Positions 50,401 to 63,720 of a DNA stretch of 64,000 nucleotides are shown piece after piece. The DNA is from Rhyacichthys aspro (lineage: Eukaryota > Chordata > Actinopteri > Gobiiformes > Rhyacichthyidae): assembly GCA_036850595.1 (NCBI GenBank), contig CM072162.1:17351758-17415757 (forward strand), in the 5' to 3' direction. How positions within the stretch are numbered: the stretch's first letter is position 1; the number at the start of each line of letters is the position of its first letter. The translations under genes were made by a program, and so were the position numbers. The notes under the pieces are model-generated. The model had not been told where the DNA came from, made no database searches, and worked only from the letters and a program-made list of their open reading frames with translations.

Positions 50401-53400
50401 CGTGGATCATCAAAGTGAGGCTTACGCTCCAGAGGGTTGTGTAACGTCCCCCGCAGCGTGAGCCCCTCCAGTCCACGCTTTTGTCTTAGAGCATACTTTA
50501 CCTTTATGTCGTCCATGAAGGCACTGCACACATTGTACACTGCTGCATGTGACTGTATGTGCAGGGATACAAATAAAGACTTTTAGGAACTGAGATGGAG
50601 CCAGGACCAGTGAATACATGGAGAGGAACATCAGGGAACATTTCTAAAATCACAAGTCCATTTTCACTAATACTCTTCTTTTGAATATTATTTTGTAATT
50701 GCCTGTGGTGAATATTGTAATGTTTTTCCCTTTGAGTTCAATTGCAGTTGAGATTAACCACCTTCTGTAAATATTGCATTGTATGTGTACAGTATGTATG
50801 GGTCATGGATGGATTAAAATGTTGCCCAAATCACGGTTGCATTTTAAGTTAAAAGTAATCCATCACAGTAATGAATAATGATTGTCATCGTGGTCGGTCT
50901 TGATGTAAACAAGGACATAACTGAGACGAGTTTGTGCAGAAACCTACTGTATTTGATTCAAAGAGAGAACATGAGACCTTAACAAAGTGCTGTTGAATCC
51001 AGTCTCAAAACCAAGTCCACTTTGAGTATTGCAACATTATTTACTGCCTCACAGACGAGTTCCTTTGTCTTTTTTTGAATCTTAATCATCCTCCCGGTCT
51101 CCTCTGCAGCTCCTCGGTCACAACACTTTTAATGAAAGGGCATAATGCAGGAACTTCAAGTTATTAAAGCACAATCAGAGTTTCTCCAGTCCTTGTTTTA
51201 CTTCAATGCAAACACAGAGGGCACAGTGTAACCCAGAAAACACCACAGCGCTGTCATTTCTGCCTGTTAGGAATATGCTGTGCTTTTGTTTTTCAGCGTT
51301 TTGTACAGATTTGAAGCAGAACAGTCACAGCAACAAAGAGAGTCTATTAAAAATTAAATTCATGAACCTTTAATTCTGCCTCAAATCAAATGTCTTTTTA
51401 CAGAGCTCATTTAAGAGATGACACGACTCAGAGTTTTAAAGCACAGTTTTTCCTCTCAGCCGCTTTGGGTAAAAAATAGAAGACTGGCAAATGTAAATTG
51501 TTCATGCCACCTTTTCCCCCTTTTTCAGCTCAGATGCCCTTCAGCAGCAGAGGATCATCCTCGTAAAGAAACGTGTGAGACTTCTTCAAGGCTGGAGCCA
51601 TAAAGTACAAATTCTTAGCTCTTAGCTTTTTAGTTGAATGTCTTCCTGTCTTCTTTCTGTCGATGAAAGACCGTGATTTACAGTCACATTATTTGACTGA
51701 ATTTGCTCTGATTGCATTTCACAGATACTTGGGTCCATGTCATCAGCCCAAAAGCTCTTTCTGTTAAATGAGTATCCACATGTGTGTGTTTGGCAAAGTA
51801 TCTCCTCACAGCACCACTACAATCTCTCAAAACTGGTGCTGAAGAAGAAGATAAACAACAGTGAGACAAGACAAGTGATACTTTAAAGCGACAACAAAAA
51901 TTATACTGACTTTTTGGAGTGCACTGCAAAATGTACTTATACCAAAAGGCCACCCAAGCAAAGAGAAAAATGTGTGTTTATAAAATATCTGAACACGTCA
52001 GTTTGTAGATTAGCTGCAGTAAACAATAGATGCTCTTTGGGGACTAATTCCCCTAAACAAACATTTTTTTAAATATTTGTGTGGAGTATCAACAGGAAAA
52101 TAGATTTCTTAAACATGGATGTACAGAGATTAACAGAAAAGACATTAACCTGAGACTGGATAAAAGCGGTGGAGATGCCAGTTTCAATTGAACAATACTC
52201 TTAGTGCCAGTAATTTGTGCTGTCATTTTGCACTGCCCCAGTTCCTGCGCTGATGATGGTGTGTGTGAAGCATTTTCTCACAAACATCTCATTCTTTAGG
52301 CTCTGAGAAGCGCGTTGGCTCCAAGTGACAGGCCATTCATTACGAGACATGATTTTGCAAACTGTCACTCTTGTCACGCGCTCCTGGTGGATTTAGAAAT
52401 CAAACAACATGCAAATTTGGAAAGAGCTCCAAATCTGTGTGCATCATTTTGCTGCAGCCGTTGACAAAAGACAACACAATCCAGTCTGTCTTGTCATTTT
52501 AATCACTGCCTTAAGAACACCAATAAATAGAGTAACTGAATAAAGTATTAGAAATAACAGTTTTCTAATCACCAGACATTTTTCCTTTCATTTTTTGGTG
52601 ATTTTTTGGAAACACATTCAGATATTAGCTAAAGGGCACTCATCAGACTAACTGATTCTCATCTCCGCAAAATTAATGACATCGATCCATTAGCAGATCT
52701 GAGTGACCTGTTGTAAATTGTCTCGTCTGCTCCGTCTAATGAGAGCTGACGGCCCATCTGCTGCTCGGTCCCACTCAACTACATCCTCTCATGTATTTTA
52801 CCTGCACCGTTGTTAACATCATTCACAGACTTGAGTCTTTGCTGTAGCTGTAGGCTGATTGTTGCTCTTGAAAAATAAAACCAAATGCGAGCCCCTCTGA
52901 TGATTGTTGAATGTCGAAGGCTTGTTGATTGACTCTTAAAGGACCTCTGATTGGTCAAAATCTTCTATTAATGGCAACATTTATAAAGTCATAGCCAATC
53001 GAGAGGGTAAAGGGATTGCAGAGGTAGAGTGAGTACTGCTTAATACTAAAGTAAACACAAATAAAACATAATAATCAGCATTTGATTTAGTTTCATCATT
53101 CTGTTTTCAAGCTACTGCAAAGGCAAACATATTCAGAACTAGGTCTGTGCTAATTCAGTTCAATTTATTTCAAATTATTTAGGTTATAGCTGTTCCACTT
53201 GGAGTAAATAAGCAGCTACTCTATATACATTTGTTTTATTTGATCATACTAGCACCAAGGGATTAAACTCTTTGACCAGACAGAGCTCTTTCTTTATCTT
53301 TTCAGTTTTTCTGAGGGGTATGGTCGGATTGGTACAGCATGGTTTAGTTCGTGCAGTCTCTGAAAAGATTTGTGTTTCTTCCGACCGAGTGAAGGATAGG

Positions 53401-53416
53401 AGCATTGGCTTCAGTG
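44432..53416. other. Gene-poor AT-rich stretch
   Basis: About 9 kb with no supported gene. One open frame of 155 codons lies at 45355-45822 (+), but its composition is unremarkable, no splice or promoter context supports it, and one frame of that length is expected by chance in this much sequence. GC-richer blocks at about 47200-47560 and 50170-50480 could be regulatory. Confidence 0.4.
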
Positions 53417-53478
53417 TCATTCCTTGTTTCCTGTCTCTATACTGTCTCTATCAAATAAAAGCAAAAGGCCAAAAAATA
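53417..53478 (+). mobile_element. 5'-truncated relative of the 32.4-kb SINE
   Basis: The sequence GTCATTCCTTGTTTCCTGTC leads into CTATCAAATAAAAGCAAAAG and then GCCAAAAAAT. This follows the tail of the SINE at 32402-32549 in the same order. The tRNA-like head is missing, as expected for incomplete reverse transcription. Confidence 0.55.
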
Positions 53479-55516
53479 ATAATCTTTGACTCGTCGGCTC
53501 AGGTCTGCCAAGGTGAGCTCGAGATATGAGACAGGTTCACCGTGTTCCTCCGTAGTTAGACACTCTTTGATTGGAGTAAGAGTCAGCTTGTCAGTTTGCT
53601 CACTTAACTTCTGCTCCAACAGGGCCTTAATGGCATTGAGTGTTAGGCCCAGGCTACCATCTATTTCTGCAGTTTTATTTCTCTGGATGGTTTTGGGGAG
53701 ACGAGCACTAGTTGGTTGGGCTCAGTAGGAGAGAAAAAAGTGAAGTAGAGTTGCCATTAACTACAAAAAAGAAGTGAGTAAATGATGTCTGTATAGTTCT
53801 ACAAAAAGCTGGAGATATAGCTGTATACTGCAGTGAACAGTATGGAGCAATGTAATTTATATTTTAGTTTGTGGTTGATTCCCAGCGTTTTGAAATCTTA
53901 AATCAGAGAAAACATTGCTGTACTTCACTTTTCATTGTAATTTTTGCCTGAGTAAGGATTTTTTTTTATCATCAAATCATCAGATCGCAATGTTTAGCTC
54001 TGCCTTTTAGTTACTAACTTGTCTTCTAGAAACAACAACAACCGAGGCATTTCCAAATTTACCAAAGTGCCACCGTTCAATATGCCTTGATAATGGAAAC
54101 TCCTTTAAAAGCATGCACATGTAAATTTAATAGTTAAAGTTTAGAAGAAAAAAGTCTTGCAGCAAAAAGACTGTGAAATTACATGTAATTTGATCAGACT
54201 GACTGCGATGATGAAGCAGAAAAAGCTCTCTGTCGTTCAGCGTTTGTTTGAGGTGACAGCTTCATGGATTTCAGCCGTAAACAATGGCTGCTCTGGTCCA
54301 AAATGCCAAAGCAATGAAGACTGAAATTGAATCATTGTCTGCAATTGTTGCTGTCAATTTGGCCTGCCCCAGTTACTGTGCTGCGGAAATAATAACAGGA
54401 ATGATTGATAACCTAATAATACATTTTTCAAAAGTAGTCCTGACAAATGCGAGGGTCCTGAGAGTGCTACAGATGCCGTTTGTCTTGATTCGTGTTGAAA
54501 GTGGGTCTGGGTGGACTGTGGAGAGAGCAGAGCAGCTTTATCTGGGCCTGTCTCGGGTTGTTGGCTCATTAACACAAGACACGAGCTGCATTTTCGCCTG
54601 AGCACAAATCCTTATCTTGGCTGCTGGTTGGTTTGTTTGTTTACTTGTATTCATTGCCTTAATCCGGAGTAGATAGCACAGAGGCTGCATGAATGTTGGT
54701 GTCCTGGATTATTTTCCCCATTTGAACCCTCTCACATATTCATTGTTACCATTTTCAGCTCTGCTCAGAAAAATGATGCTCCTCGGAGGAACGGCTCAGA
54801 ATGAGAGATACGTCTTATCAGATGAATGGCAGTTTTAATCTTGTATGTTGCGGCGTCTATTAAAGCGCTGCAGAAGAGTTTGATGAATTCTGCATCAGGC
54901 CTCTGTTTATTTCAGAGAAGTCCTGAAATTGTACAATCAAATTTACAACATTATCTCTTTCATCAGCTTTGTCCATTAGAAAAGTGTCCACATCTAAAGC
55001 CCTTCATGTCAAATGTAAGAAAGAGATGTTTATACTACACTGCTCTGTTTGTTGTTAATTATCAGAGTTGATTCAGGCTCAAAGGAGATAAGATGCTTCA
55101 CCACATTAAACTCTGAGGGAAGCCTGGGCGTTTATTCACGCTCTCCAGCAAATTTAATTTAAATGGTACATGATTTGTGATTAATTAACCTCTCATATGA
55201 CGCTGGCTACAGTCATCATTAATTTGAACAGCTCTTTAGACGAATTAACCGGCCATAACGCACCAACTATTGCCGCTAAGCTCCTTCTAAACTCATCTGT
55301 ACAGTTTAGTGTAACTTAATGTATGTGTATGTTTGATTTGTGTCTGCTGCAGTGAAATGTGAATCTGCAGCCTTTGTAAAATATAACTGTACTCAGAGCA
55401 TTTATGTGGCTGAGTGATTTCTGTGAAGTGATGAGATGAAGGCTACAGAAGGGTGCATAGGCTCACAGGTCAGATACAGACGTGTGTAGGTTCAGCATTT
55501 GTTGAAGGGTTTAGCT
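53479..55516. other. Non-coding stretch
   Basis: No gene, RNA or repeat that I can name. The block at about 55180-55290 contains several TTAAT/AATTAACC cores and could be regulatory. Confidence 0.4.
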
Positions 55517-55716
55517 CAGGAGTGTCCAAACTTTTTGCAAAGAGGGCCACATTTGATCAGAGTAAAATCATCAAGGGCCAACAATCTTTTATCCCACTAT
55601 TAAGATTTTAATAGAAATTGTAATTTGAACTTGCTGCTGGGGACATAAACAATTCATTTTGTCATTGAAGCTAAGGACCGCATAAAATCTAACGGGTCTG
55701 ACTTTGGACGTGCCTG
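55517..55716. mobile_element. 200-bp hAT-like MITE with target-site duplication
   Basis: The left end reads CAGGAGTGTCCAAACTTTTT and the reversed right end reads CAGGCACGTCCAAAGTC. The flanking octamers, GTTTAGCT (55509-55516) and GTTTAGTT (55717-55724), differ at one base. The phrase AAGAGGGCCACATTTGATCA is typical of a widespread vertebrate hAT family. It is non-coding. Confidence 0.7.
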
Positions 55717-55812
55717 GTTTAGTTAATGATACAGAGCTGTAACAAGTATATTATTTTTTAACTAAACACAGCAGCAACATTTGTAAATCCTACGGTTGTG
55801 GTGAGAATCCCA

Positions 55813-56165
55813 TGAGACGAGACACGAGATAGGGTTCACAAGAACGAGACGAGACAAGATTTTTACGCTGTTTCCAGGTGTGGCTGGTTTAAAGGTGGTT
55901 GTTCTGTGTCTTTGCATTGTGCTAGTATTAGCTGCAGTGTATGGCATTGTTTTCTTACAGTGTTTATATATTGTTTGTGTCTGTCGCCATTTTTCATTTC
56001 CACTGCAAAACCAAAAATGTCACCACACAGACGATTTAAAAGTGGTGGGGCAATCTTGAATACTAATTTCACCTTCACACTCCAACAGGCAGCTTTTCAA
56101 ATTGACGAGAAATTTTGTTACGTTTTGATCTGGCAGTATCTTGTGGCACGAGATCTTGTCACGCT
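55813..56165. repeat. GAGACGAGACA-type dispersed repeat
   Basis: The left arm holds several GAGACGAGACA-like words and the right arm holds GGCACGAGATCTTGTCACG. This combination is familiar from a dispersed fish repeat. An open frame crosses it but looks like a by-product. The limits are approximate. Confidence 0.35.
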
Positions 56166-56292
56166 TCTAGTAAATTCACTAAAATCTGATTTCTCTCAAC
56201 CTGCTGAATGTTTGGATCAATGACTTAACAAATAGTTCTGGGCGTGTTTTTAGGTTGGAGAACAATAATAATGTAAACAACATGGGATCGCT

Positions 56293-56325
56293 CTGATTGG
56301 ATTGACAGGTGGTTCATCCAATCAG
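56293..56325. repeat. Inverted repeat with 10-bp perfect arms
   Basis: CTGATTGGAT at 56293-56302 is repeated in reverse as ATCCAATCAG at 56316-56325, with a 13-base spacer. Each arm contains a CCAAT-type motif, one in each orientation. Confidence 0.7.
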
Positions 56326-56635
56326 TGACCAAGTATTGATCCAAAGCAGTTGCCCTTTGCAAAGCTTTCTCCCAGATGGTTCTTTGTGATAGATCATCTG
56401 GTGAGTCATATTATCAAACAGTATAGATTGTGAAATTACATGCCCTTAATGCTCTTTTCCATGATACTGTTGACCATGATACTCTCTCTTTTAAATATAC
56501 TGTTAGCTGGCCTTATGCCCCATTTATGCTCCTTGAGTGGCATAGCAAAAGGTGAGACATTTTTCCTTCTAAGACTGCAGCTTTTAATGTGACATAATAT
56601 GCACCAACACAAACTATGTCCACACGCAAAAGAAA

Positions 56636-56690
56636 AATCAATCAATCTTTATTTATATAGGCCAAAGAGCTTTAAATTTAAAGGGGGGGT
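56636..56690. repeat. Fragment of a common fish repeat (CAATCTTTATTTATATAG)
   Basis: AATCAATCAATCTTTATTTA followed by TATAGGCCAAAGAG is a phrase seen at one end of many dispersed repeats in spiny-rayed fish. Only this end is visible. Confidence 0.4.
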
Positions 56691-56724
56691 AAACATTTGC
56701 AGCACTCCTTGAAAATACTTCAAA

Positions 56725-56740
56725 ATATATATATATATAT
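56725..56740. repeat. (AT)8 microsatellite
   Basis: Eight AT dinucleotides. Confidence 0.85.
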
Positions 56741-59700
56741 CAAATAATTTACAACAATAAGAATTAATAAAGAATAAATGTATAATGATCCAAAGACTAA
56801 TAATCTCAAAAGCCAGTTTAATCAAGCACATGGCTAATATCTATTCATGTTTTTATGCATTTACTCGTTACACGCTCACCTAATACTATACTTCACCGAT
56901 GCCAGCACTGCACCTTTTAGGAATGGATCAAACAAAGGAAAGACTTGAATATCCCGAAAACAAAAAGTGAGCATAGAGCATAAGTTATAACCTACATGTC
57001 TTTTTCAATACATTAAAATTCAATGTCTGTTTGAAATGTCTTGGCAGGCTTTCTTAAATATTAAACATTTTTCTGGAGACTTCAGCGAACGTACAGGTCT
57101 TTTGTTCTTTCTTCATTGTTCCTTTAGCCATAAAATAATCCATCTGGGCCTGGGTTCATGCCGGCACGTCATGTTTCGAATATGCATACAGCAGATACAT
57201 GTTGATGAACTTTATACTGCATTATTAAACAACATGATTAATCAAGTAACGACACGTGCAGCTTGACACACTTTAAATTAAAAGAAATCTGAGCGGAGAA
57301 GCCAATGGAAAACTGACATGAGAAACAACAGTGAGTAAATGAGAAAATGTCAGCTTGGTAATTTTAGTTTCAATTTTTAATAGCGTCCTCTGTCTCTGTG
57401 CAAATGGGAAGTGACAGGATGCCAGGCTTTGACCAGTTGACATTTAAACCATTAGAGGATCCCCCTGCCTTTTCCAATCACGCCCAGCGCAAACAAACGC
57501 CGCCACACTATTCTCAAAACGCGTCCCCCCAGTCCCCGTCCCGCAGTATCCCTCCTGCGCTGTCAGCCGGACCAAATATAAAGCGCCGCTGCCTCTGATA
57601 CGCCAGCTGCATCTCAAGGGCAAGGACACACATTTGAATAAGGACACTTCACCCTAAATGCCGCGGGCCCTCGGGGGTATGCATCCCTGAGCAGAAAAAT
57701 GTGCTCAGAAATGTTTTTGGCAGGAGAAAGTGATTTACAGCTGAGGTTCAAGACCGTGTTTATGATGCAGAGAGAGGAATGTGTAGTCATCAGGGAAATA
57801 CAAGTCTAACTTTCTCATTCTACTACAAATAGATGACACAATGTCTTCTGTGAATAGCCGGCTAATTTGTTATATTCACAGTTTGGTAGACACAAGTTAT
57901 ATTTGGATGGATTGTGCTTGTAAGAGTACATTTCTGAACTTATTTTTAAGGTTTCCAGGACTTTTCATGACAATTCAGTGCTTCATTTCCTTTCATAATT
58001 TACCACAGACCCATTTTAATGTATTTATTATTACACAGTGTTCATGTGTACAGGTAGGGTGTTATATTGCTAATATTGTTATGGGATCGTTACATTATCA
58101 TGATACAGATACAGCTGAATACGACTATTTACAGTAAAACAGCGCGAAAAAGAAGATAAAGAGAGAAAATGGAGGCAACGTGAAACGGTGTTAAATATTA
58201 GCAATTCAATCATGTAATGTTTAATGAAGAGATAATTGCTGTTCAAACGCTGAAGTCGGAGCTTAAAGTTTACAGCAAGCTTTAAACTTCTCTTTGGTGT
58301 AATGTAGTAGTATTTTGTGAAGGAAAATTCATCTGGTTTTAGTTTTTTAATTTAAAAAAAGCAAAAAATGTCTCTTTGCATCTGTTTGGGTGAGTGTCTG
58401 AGACAGGGACGACAAAAATCTGGTGGAGCCGCTTTATGCTTCATTTATTCTAAGAAAACACCAAACTGAGTTGCACCTTTAATACTCATCCAGACTCGTA
58501 CAGTTTTAGTTCTTCTATTTATTCCTCAAAGGATTCATGCAGTAAATCAAACTTTACTTCAGTATGTGAGCAGTCCTTTCACAAAACAATTGTTACTGTT
58601 ACTATTATTTAGATGACTACCTTTACACTTCACTATAATCTGCCGAGTCCTGTCATTTCTAATACAACACAACCACCTGCTCATAAAAGCACTTTCCTCT
58701 GACAAATTGACTGACAGACCTTTTCATGTAACTGTTGACAGCTAATCAAGTATTCACATGCTCAAAGTACTCACCAGCTGCAAAGCCTCTCGTTCTGCTC
58801 CGTTTGACTCTCCCCTCTGGACCAAAACAATAAATGTCAGTCAAATGCAAAAGAAATTCCAACATTGTGTCCCTCTAAACGAAAATGGCAGGGGAAAACA
58901 ACAACAACAAAATTGGGGCTTTTAAGGTCATGCGGGATATTGATTTTGAAGCTCCAGCCATCCTAAATTGGACCCCCTCTGGCAGCATATTTGGAACTGA
59001 AATGAACCCTGTGAAAACAGTAAGAGCAGCCTCCACTTTGTGCTTTGTTATATTATTCTAAAAAGGCAGTGCATTTGCTTTAAAAAGTCACAGCTGAATA
59101 GAATGTGTTGTGGAAAGTGTTGCCAGAGCCACTTTTACCAAATGAGTGAATAAATAAATAAATATGGCCTTCAAATGGAGCAAACAAAATTAGTATACTG
59201 TATTCACAATTCAACAAAAACAAGTCTATGAAAATCTGATGTTATCTGACTTTAAAATATAGTTTCATAAGTTAAAATTCATATGCAGTATACACTTTAT
59301 ACTTATTAAAATGGCAATTATGTGAAATAATGTCGCAATAATGGGTCACAGCGTGGGACATTACTCTGCCATATTTTATGCAAATGCTTCACTGTCTCTC
59401 AGCCAACACAATTTGTTTCTTAATGTTTTCAGAAATAACAGAGCTCCCTGGTCATTTATTACCATTTGCGGCTGCTGCTTTTTCTTGTTTCTTTCTCTTT
59501 TATAAAAAACCCTCATAACTATTTGTTACTAGATTAGTTCCAATGCTCTGATAATGCATGACAGTATAAGTTAACATAAGTTCCTGATTAAATGAGTCCC
59601 AAGCCACCTCCAAATGCCTCACAGTCATTAAATCTGTTGATACACACAACCCTATTATAATCACTGGACTCTTGGGAGTTTTATTCCATTATAGGTCCAT

Positions 59701-62700
59701 CTTTACATTTCTGCTACAGTTGATATTTATAGCTCTTTATAGGCATCTTAATCTGGGATGACACCACTTTACCAAACTTGTCTATTCATTTCTTTTCTAC
59801 ATCAATTTACAGGTTTCTGTCTCATTTCTGCACCTTCATCTTGATAATTGCAGCACTTTGATGAATAAAAATGCAATATATCACACAACAATGATTAAAA
59901 TAGCTATTAATCACATATGCATTATTTAAATTATGTGCATAACAATGGAAGAATATGCAGCTTCAGGGATTATGAATGCTCTCTGGAAAAGTCTTCAAGT
60001 ATCAATTTATATGTGTGGCTTGGTGCCATATAAAGTCTGCCTGTCACTTACTGTAAGCTGAGTGCATTTGAGGCGCTGGGTTATGGAGCCAAAGATCCTT
60101 ATTAGGCTTTTTCTATTACATCAAACCGACTCAAAAAAAACTGCATCATAAAGGTTTAGAGGAGCAGCTTTACTGAGCACTTACACTTAAGTAAAACAGC
60201 AGTCTGTGTTTGGATAATGACGGATACAACTGCTCTGTGTTGAAACATTTTTGATCTTTTATTATCAGGAAACTGTTTGTGTTGCCTTGGTTACGCCATA
60301 AATGTGTTGCAAGCCTGAGCTCTATGCATATTTACAACAGCAAGTTAAACAGACCTCAATAGATTTTTAATGGACAAAAGGGCATTAGCCTCTAAAAAAA
60401 AAAAAACACAAACTCTGCCAGATTAACTTGGCAATGGCAACTTACTCGATATGTGTTTTGTTACTGAGCGGGTAAAGGAAATTAGCACCTGATTCAACAT
60501 TCATCTGTGCTATGTAAATACAGGTGTTTGAGCATTTAGGCCAGATGAAGGTGCTGCAAGTCACTGCCATAAGACTATGTTATTCTGGACTTCTACAAAA
60601 TGCCAAAAAAAACACACAAATATGGAGTTATACACTGATTAGTTTGGGAACCTGTGCTTCCTCATCAAAGGCTGTTAAAACGGAGAGTAGCTTATAAACA
60701 GGACTCCTAAACACATGTCTCGGTTTCTTGCTCTCTTCCTCCTGCCCACTAGACCATAGGTTCCCAAAAGGACCCATATTTCACAAGGCAAAAACATGAC
60801 AGACCTTCCTGCTCTGGTTAAGCATTCTTTGGTCGTCTTCGTAATAGTTTTGGGTAATCTTTTTTGTGTTCTTCCTTTAAATTCCTCTCTTAATGTCAGT
60901 TATGTCAAGGTTTTATGATGGTTTTTAAGCATAGTGTCATTCCTTCTTGATCCAGACCTGGCTTAAAGGAGCATGTTTTCAACTAAAGATTGTTTTCTTT
61001 TCTTTTGTTACGGCACAGATCGAGTTGTTTTGGGTTAGTTTATGAGCACGGTCCTTTTTGTTTGTTCTTTATCCTTAACTTCATGCCATGTCTCCTCTGT
61101 CTTTTTACATGTATTATCCACACACTGTTTGAGAGCTATTTAAAACTATGTGACTGCATTTGCATTTCTGCTCCATCTGCTGAGGATAAACAACACCCCA
61201 GCCATGAAACCTGAGTGGATAGTGAGTCTACTGTAGACTGTAGCCTTTCTAAACGCTCATAAAATGACTCCATACACACAACATCCAGTGTGTTCACTCT
61301 GTCATTTAAAAGACTTCAATGAATGTATCACTTTGTGCCTGAAGTCTGTTTCATCTCACAGCATCATCACACAATAAGAAGTAAGAATCAATGAAAATGT
61401 AATTGGTTAAAACTCTAATAGAGGACACAAACAAAATGTTGAAGAAAACAGCTTCGTGAGTTAAATGAAAATCTGACAGATGCCAAAAAAAATGTCTCTC
61501 GGGAGCTATTATGTTTCTTTGTTATTGTTAGGGTTAGAGCAGCTTTGAACAAACTCAAGCCAATCTGAGAACATCTGCAGCAATTACTCATCCTGTATTT
61601 TTGCAGCTAAATGTAGATACATATTTTGTTATGCCATTATTTACTAAATCAGCTCTCTCCTTGATGCTCGGTTAGAAGCAAAAGACACATTGAGACACTG
61701 TCAAATGTCAAAACATCACCTGTTGAAAATCTGCATCTATAAATGTCACAATTTGAGGAGTTTGACAGACAAGCAGCCATATGTGTGAGCCTCATTTTTA
61801 CTTTGTTAAAATAGTGTTCAGTATGGCACCGTTCAAATCATCAAACCAGTCCAGCCGTTCTACCATATGGATGTTTTCACTTCTGCTTTGAAACTGTGGG
61901 ACCAATACAGGCTTCAGTGTATGCAGCAGATTCAAAATGTCATGGTGTTAAAACCATAAGTACTCTTCATGAGATGATGAGAACAGAAAGTACTTGTATT
62001 CAACGTGACTCTTCTTCTTTTTGTAAAGATTCTAGTTCATTAAATTAAAATGAGGTTAAATGAGAGAAACCAAACAGGCCTGACTATGAAGAAACCTCAG
62101 TGGATGTGTTGGAATGACTTTGGCAGAAGATTAAGAAAAAGTATTGACACGGACTGTACTGTGGATTTAAAGTGCCTTGTGTAAAGTACTTTCAATTCTG
62201 CAGCCGTATGAACAGACCAGTAGGGCTAATGCAACTAGTGGAAAGTTCATTTAACGTCTGCTTTAAGGGACTGCGTGAATTTAAGTGATAGAATTATATT
62301 TGTATTTGACTATTGTAACACCCATAAAAAATTGATTTGGCTTCGTTTTGTGCACAATACTTTGAGATCATCTGATGTTTTTTCCCCATTGTTAGTGTCT
62401 TGCTGTGCCACGCCTACTGCTTTAAAATGATATACAGAGTCTGAAGATAAATGTATCAGAGAATAACAGTTAGCACTAGACAACACTTTTATCTCTCCCA
62501 ATTTTCATGTGAAAAACACTCATCAGTTGGCACCAAGCAGTGCCTGTTTGCAGCAGTAAAAGAAAGCGAAACACAAAATTGGGATAGTTGCCTGAGTGTA
62601 ACAAAGACAGTGAGGAAAGTGCCAGTTTTAGGGAAAATGCAACAGTTCACCGTGAGCCATTTTAACTGTTCTCTGACTTTCTGCAGAAGAAAAGGAGCTA

Positions 62701-63610
62701 ATGATCCACTGTCGGCACCGAGATAAAATTGGGTGCTGTCTGTTGACATGTTCTGGCTTTTCCATCATGGAGCCGATGATTTCACTTTGTGGAAGGATTA
62801 TGCCACTCTCTGAATATCCTCCAGCCTAAATCCTTTCAGAAGAGATATCAATAAAATGCCGCAGCCGCTGAGCCACATTCACACAAGTGTTTCTGTTTTG
62901 TTGTTCAGAAATGAGTGTGATTGTGATCGAGTCACACACAGCCCCCGTCCGCAGAGATCAAATGTGGTGTTGATAAGAAATTGATGCATCTCATTAGATC
63001 AAACAATGTGTTCAATCCCTTTTCTGACATTTTCTGACTCAGTACAGAAACTGGAAAATAAAGTCAGATGGAGAATCCGGACAAATATTTATGATAAGGC
63101 CTCTTTCTGAAGATCAGTAACTCAGACATGGCTGTGCGGTGTTTGAAGGCTCTCTGGGAAAGGTTGACAGCTGTATGAAGTAGCACATCGGGCCGATGAA
63201 ATACTGCTCCGTGAAGAATCGTTGTCAGCCTTTGAGTCATTGGTTCCTCTTACACAGAGACCTCAGCTGCACCCACCTCCACGACACCTACAGTACAGGC
63301 GCCATGTTGATGTCCTGCTTTAATATGACAGACCTCACTTATCTTCCAAGGCCTGCCCATGTTGTCTGATCATAAATAATAAATGGCACTGCATAATGCA
63401 ACTAAATGGCAGGAAAACAATGTGAAGGCAAACACAGTACTGGGCAATATTTATCCATTTATAGCTAGAGCAATGAAGACACAGCTTTAAAAGGGATGCT
63501 GTAATGTTGGCAATATCTACTGAAAACAAACTAAAAAGGCAGAACACGTACATGGGTGGACAATTATTAAAGTTTTTCACAGATGATCAATGAATAAGTC
63601 ATGATTATTT
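56741..63610. other. Gene-poor AT-rich stretch
   Basis: About 6.9 kb with no supported exon, RNA gene or complete mobile element. Open frames are short, unrelated to proteins I know, and lack splice context. A short GC-richer block lies at 57470-57680. Confidence 0.4.
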
Positions 63611-63720
63611 AAAGGGATGTTGCAATACAACTTTATCCACAAATTTAAGGCTGAGTACTCGCTGATACCAAGTAAAGATGCAACCTATTTTTGAACCATA
63701 CACTGGTTTTATTTTGATTT
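63611..63720 (+). mobile_element. Diverged TAGGGATGTCC-type MITE end
   Basis: AAAGGGATGTTGCAATACAAC followed by GAGTACTCGCTGATACCAAG resembles the elements at 3075 and 14183 but is more decayed. The right boundary is unclear. Confidence 0.3.

Noticed and set aside
51527..51602. An exon starting after TTTTTCAG with an open frame rich in Gln and Lys
   Set aside because: The only nearby donor is weak, the frame resembles nothing known, and no partner exon is visible.
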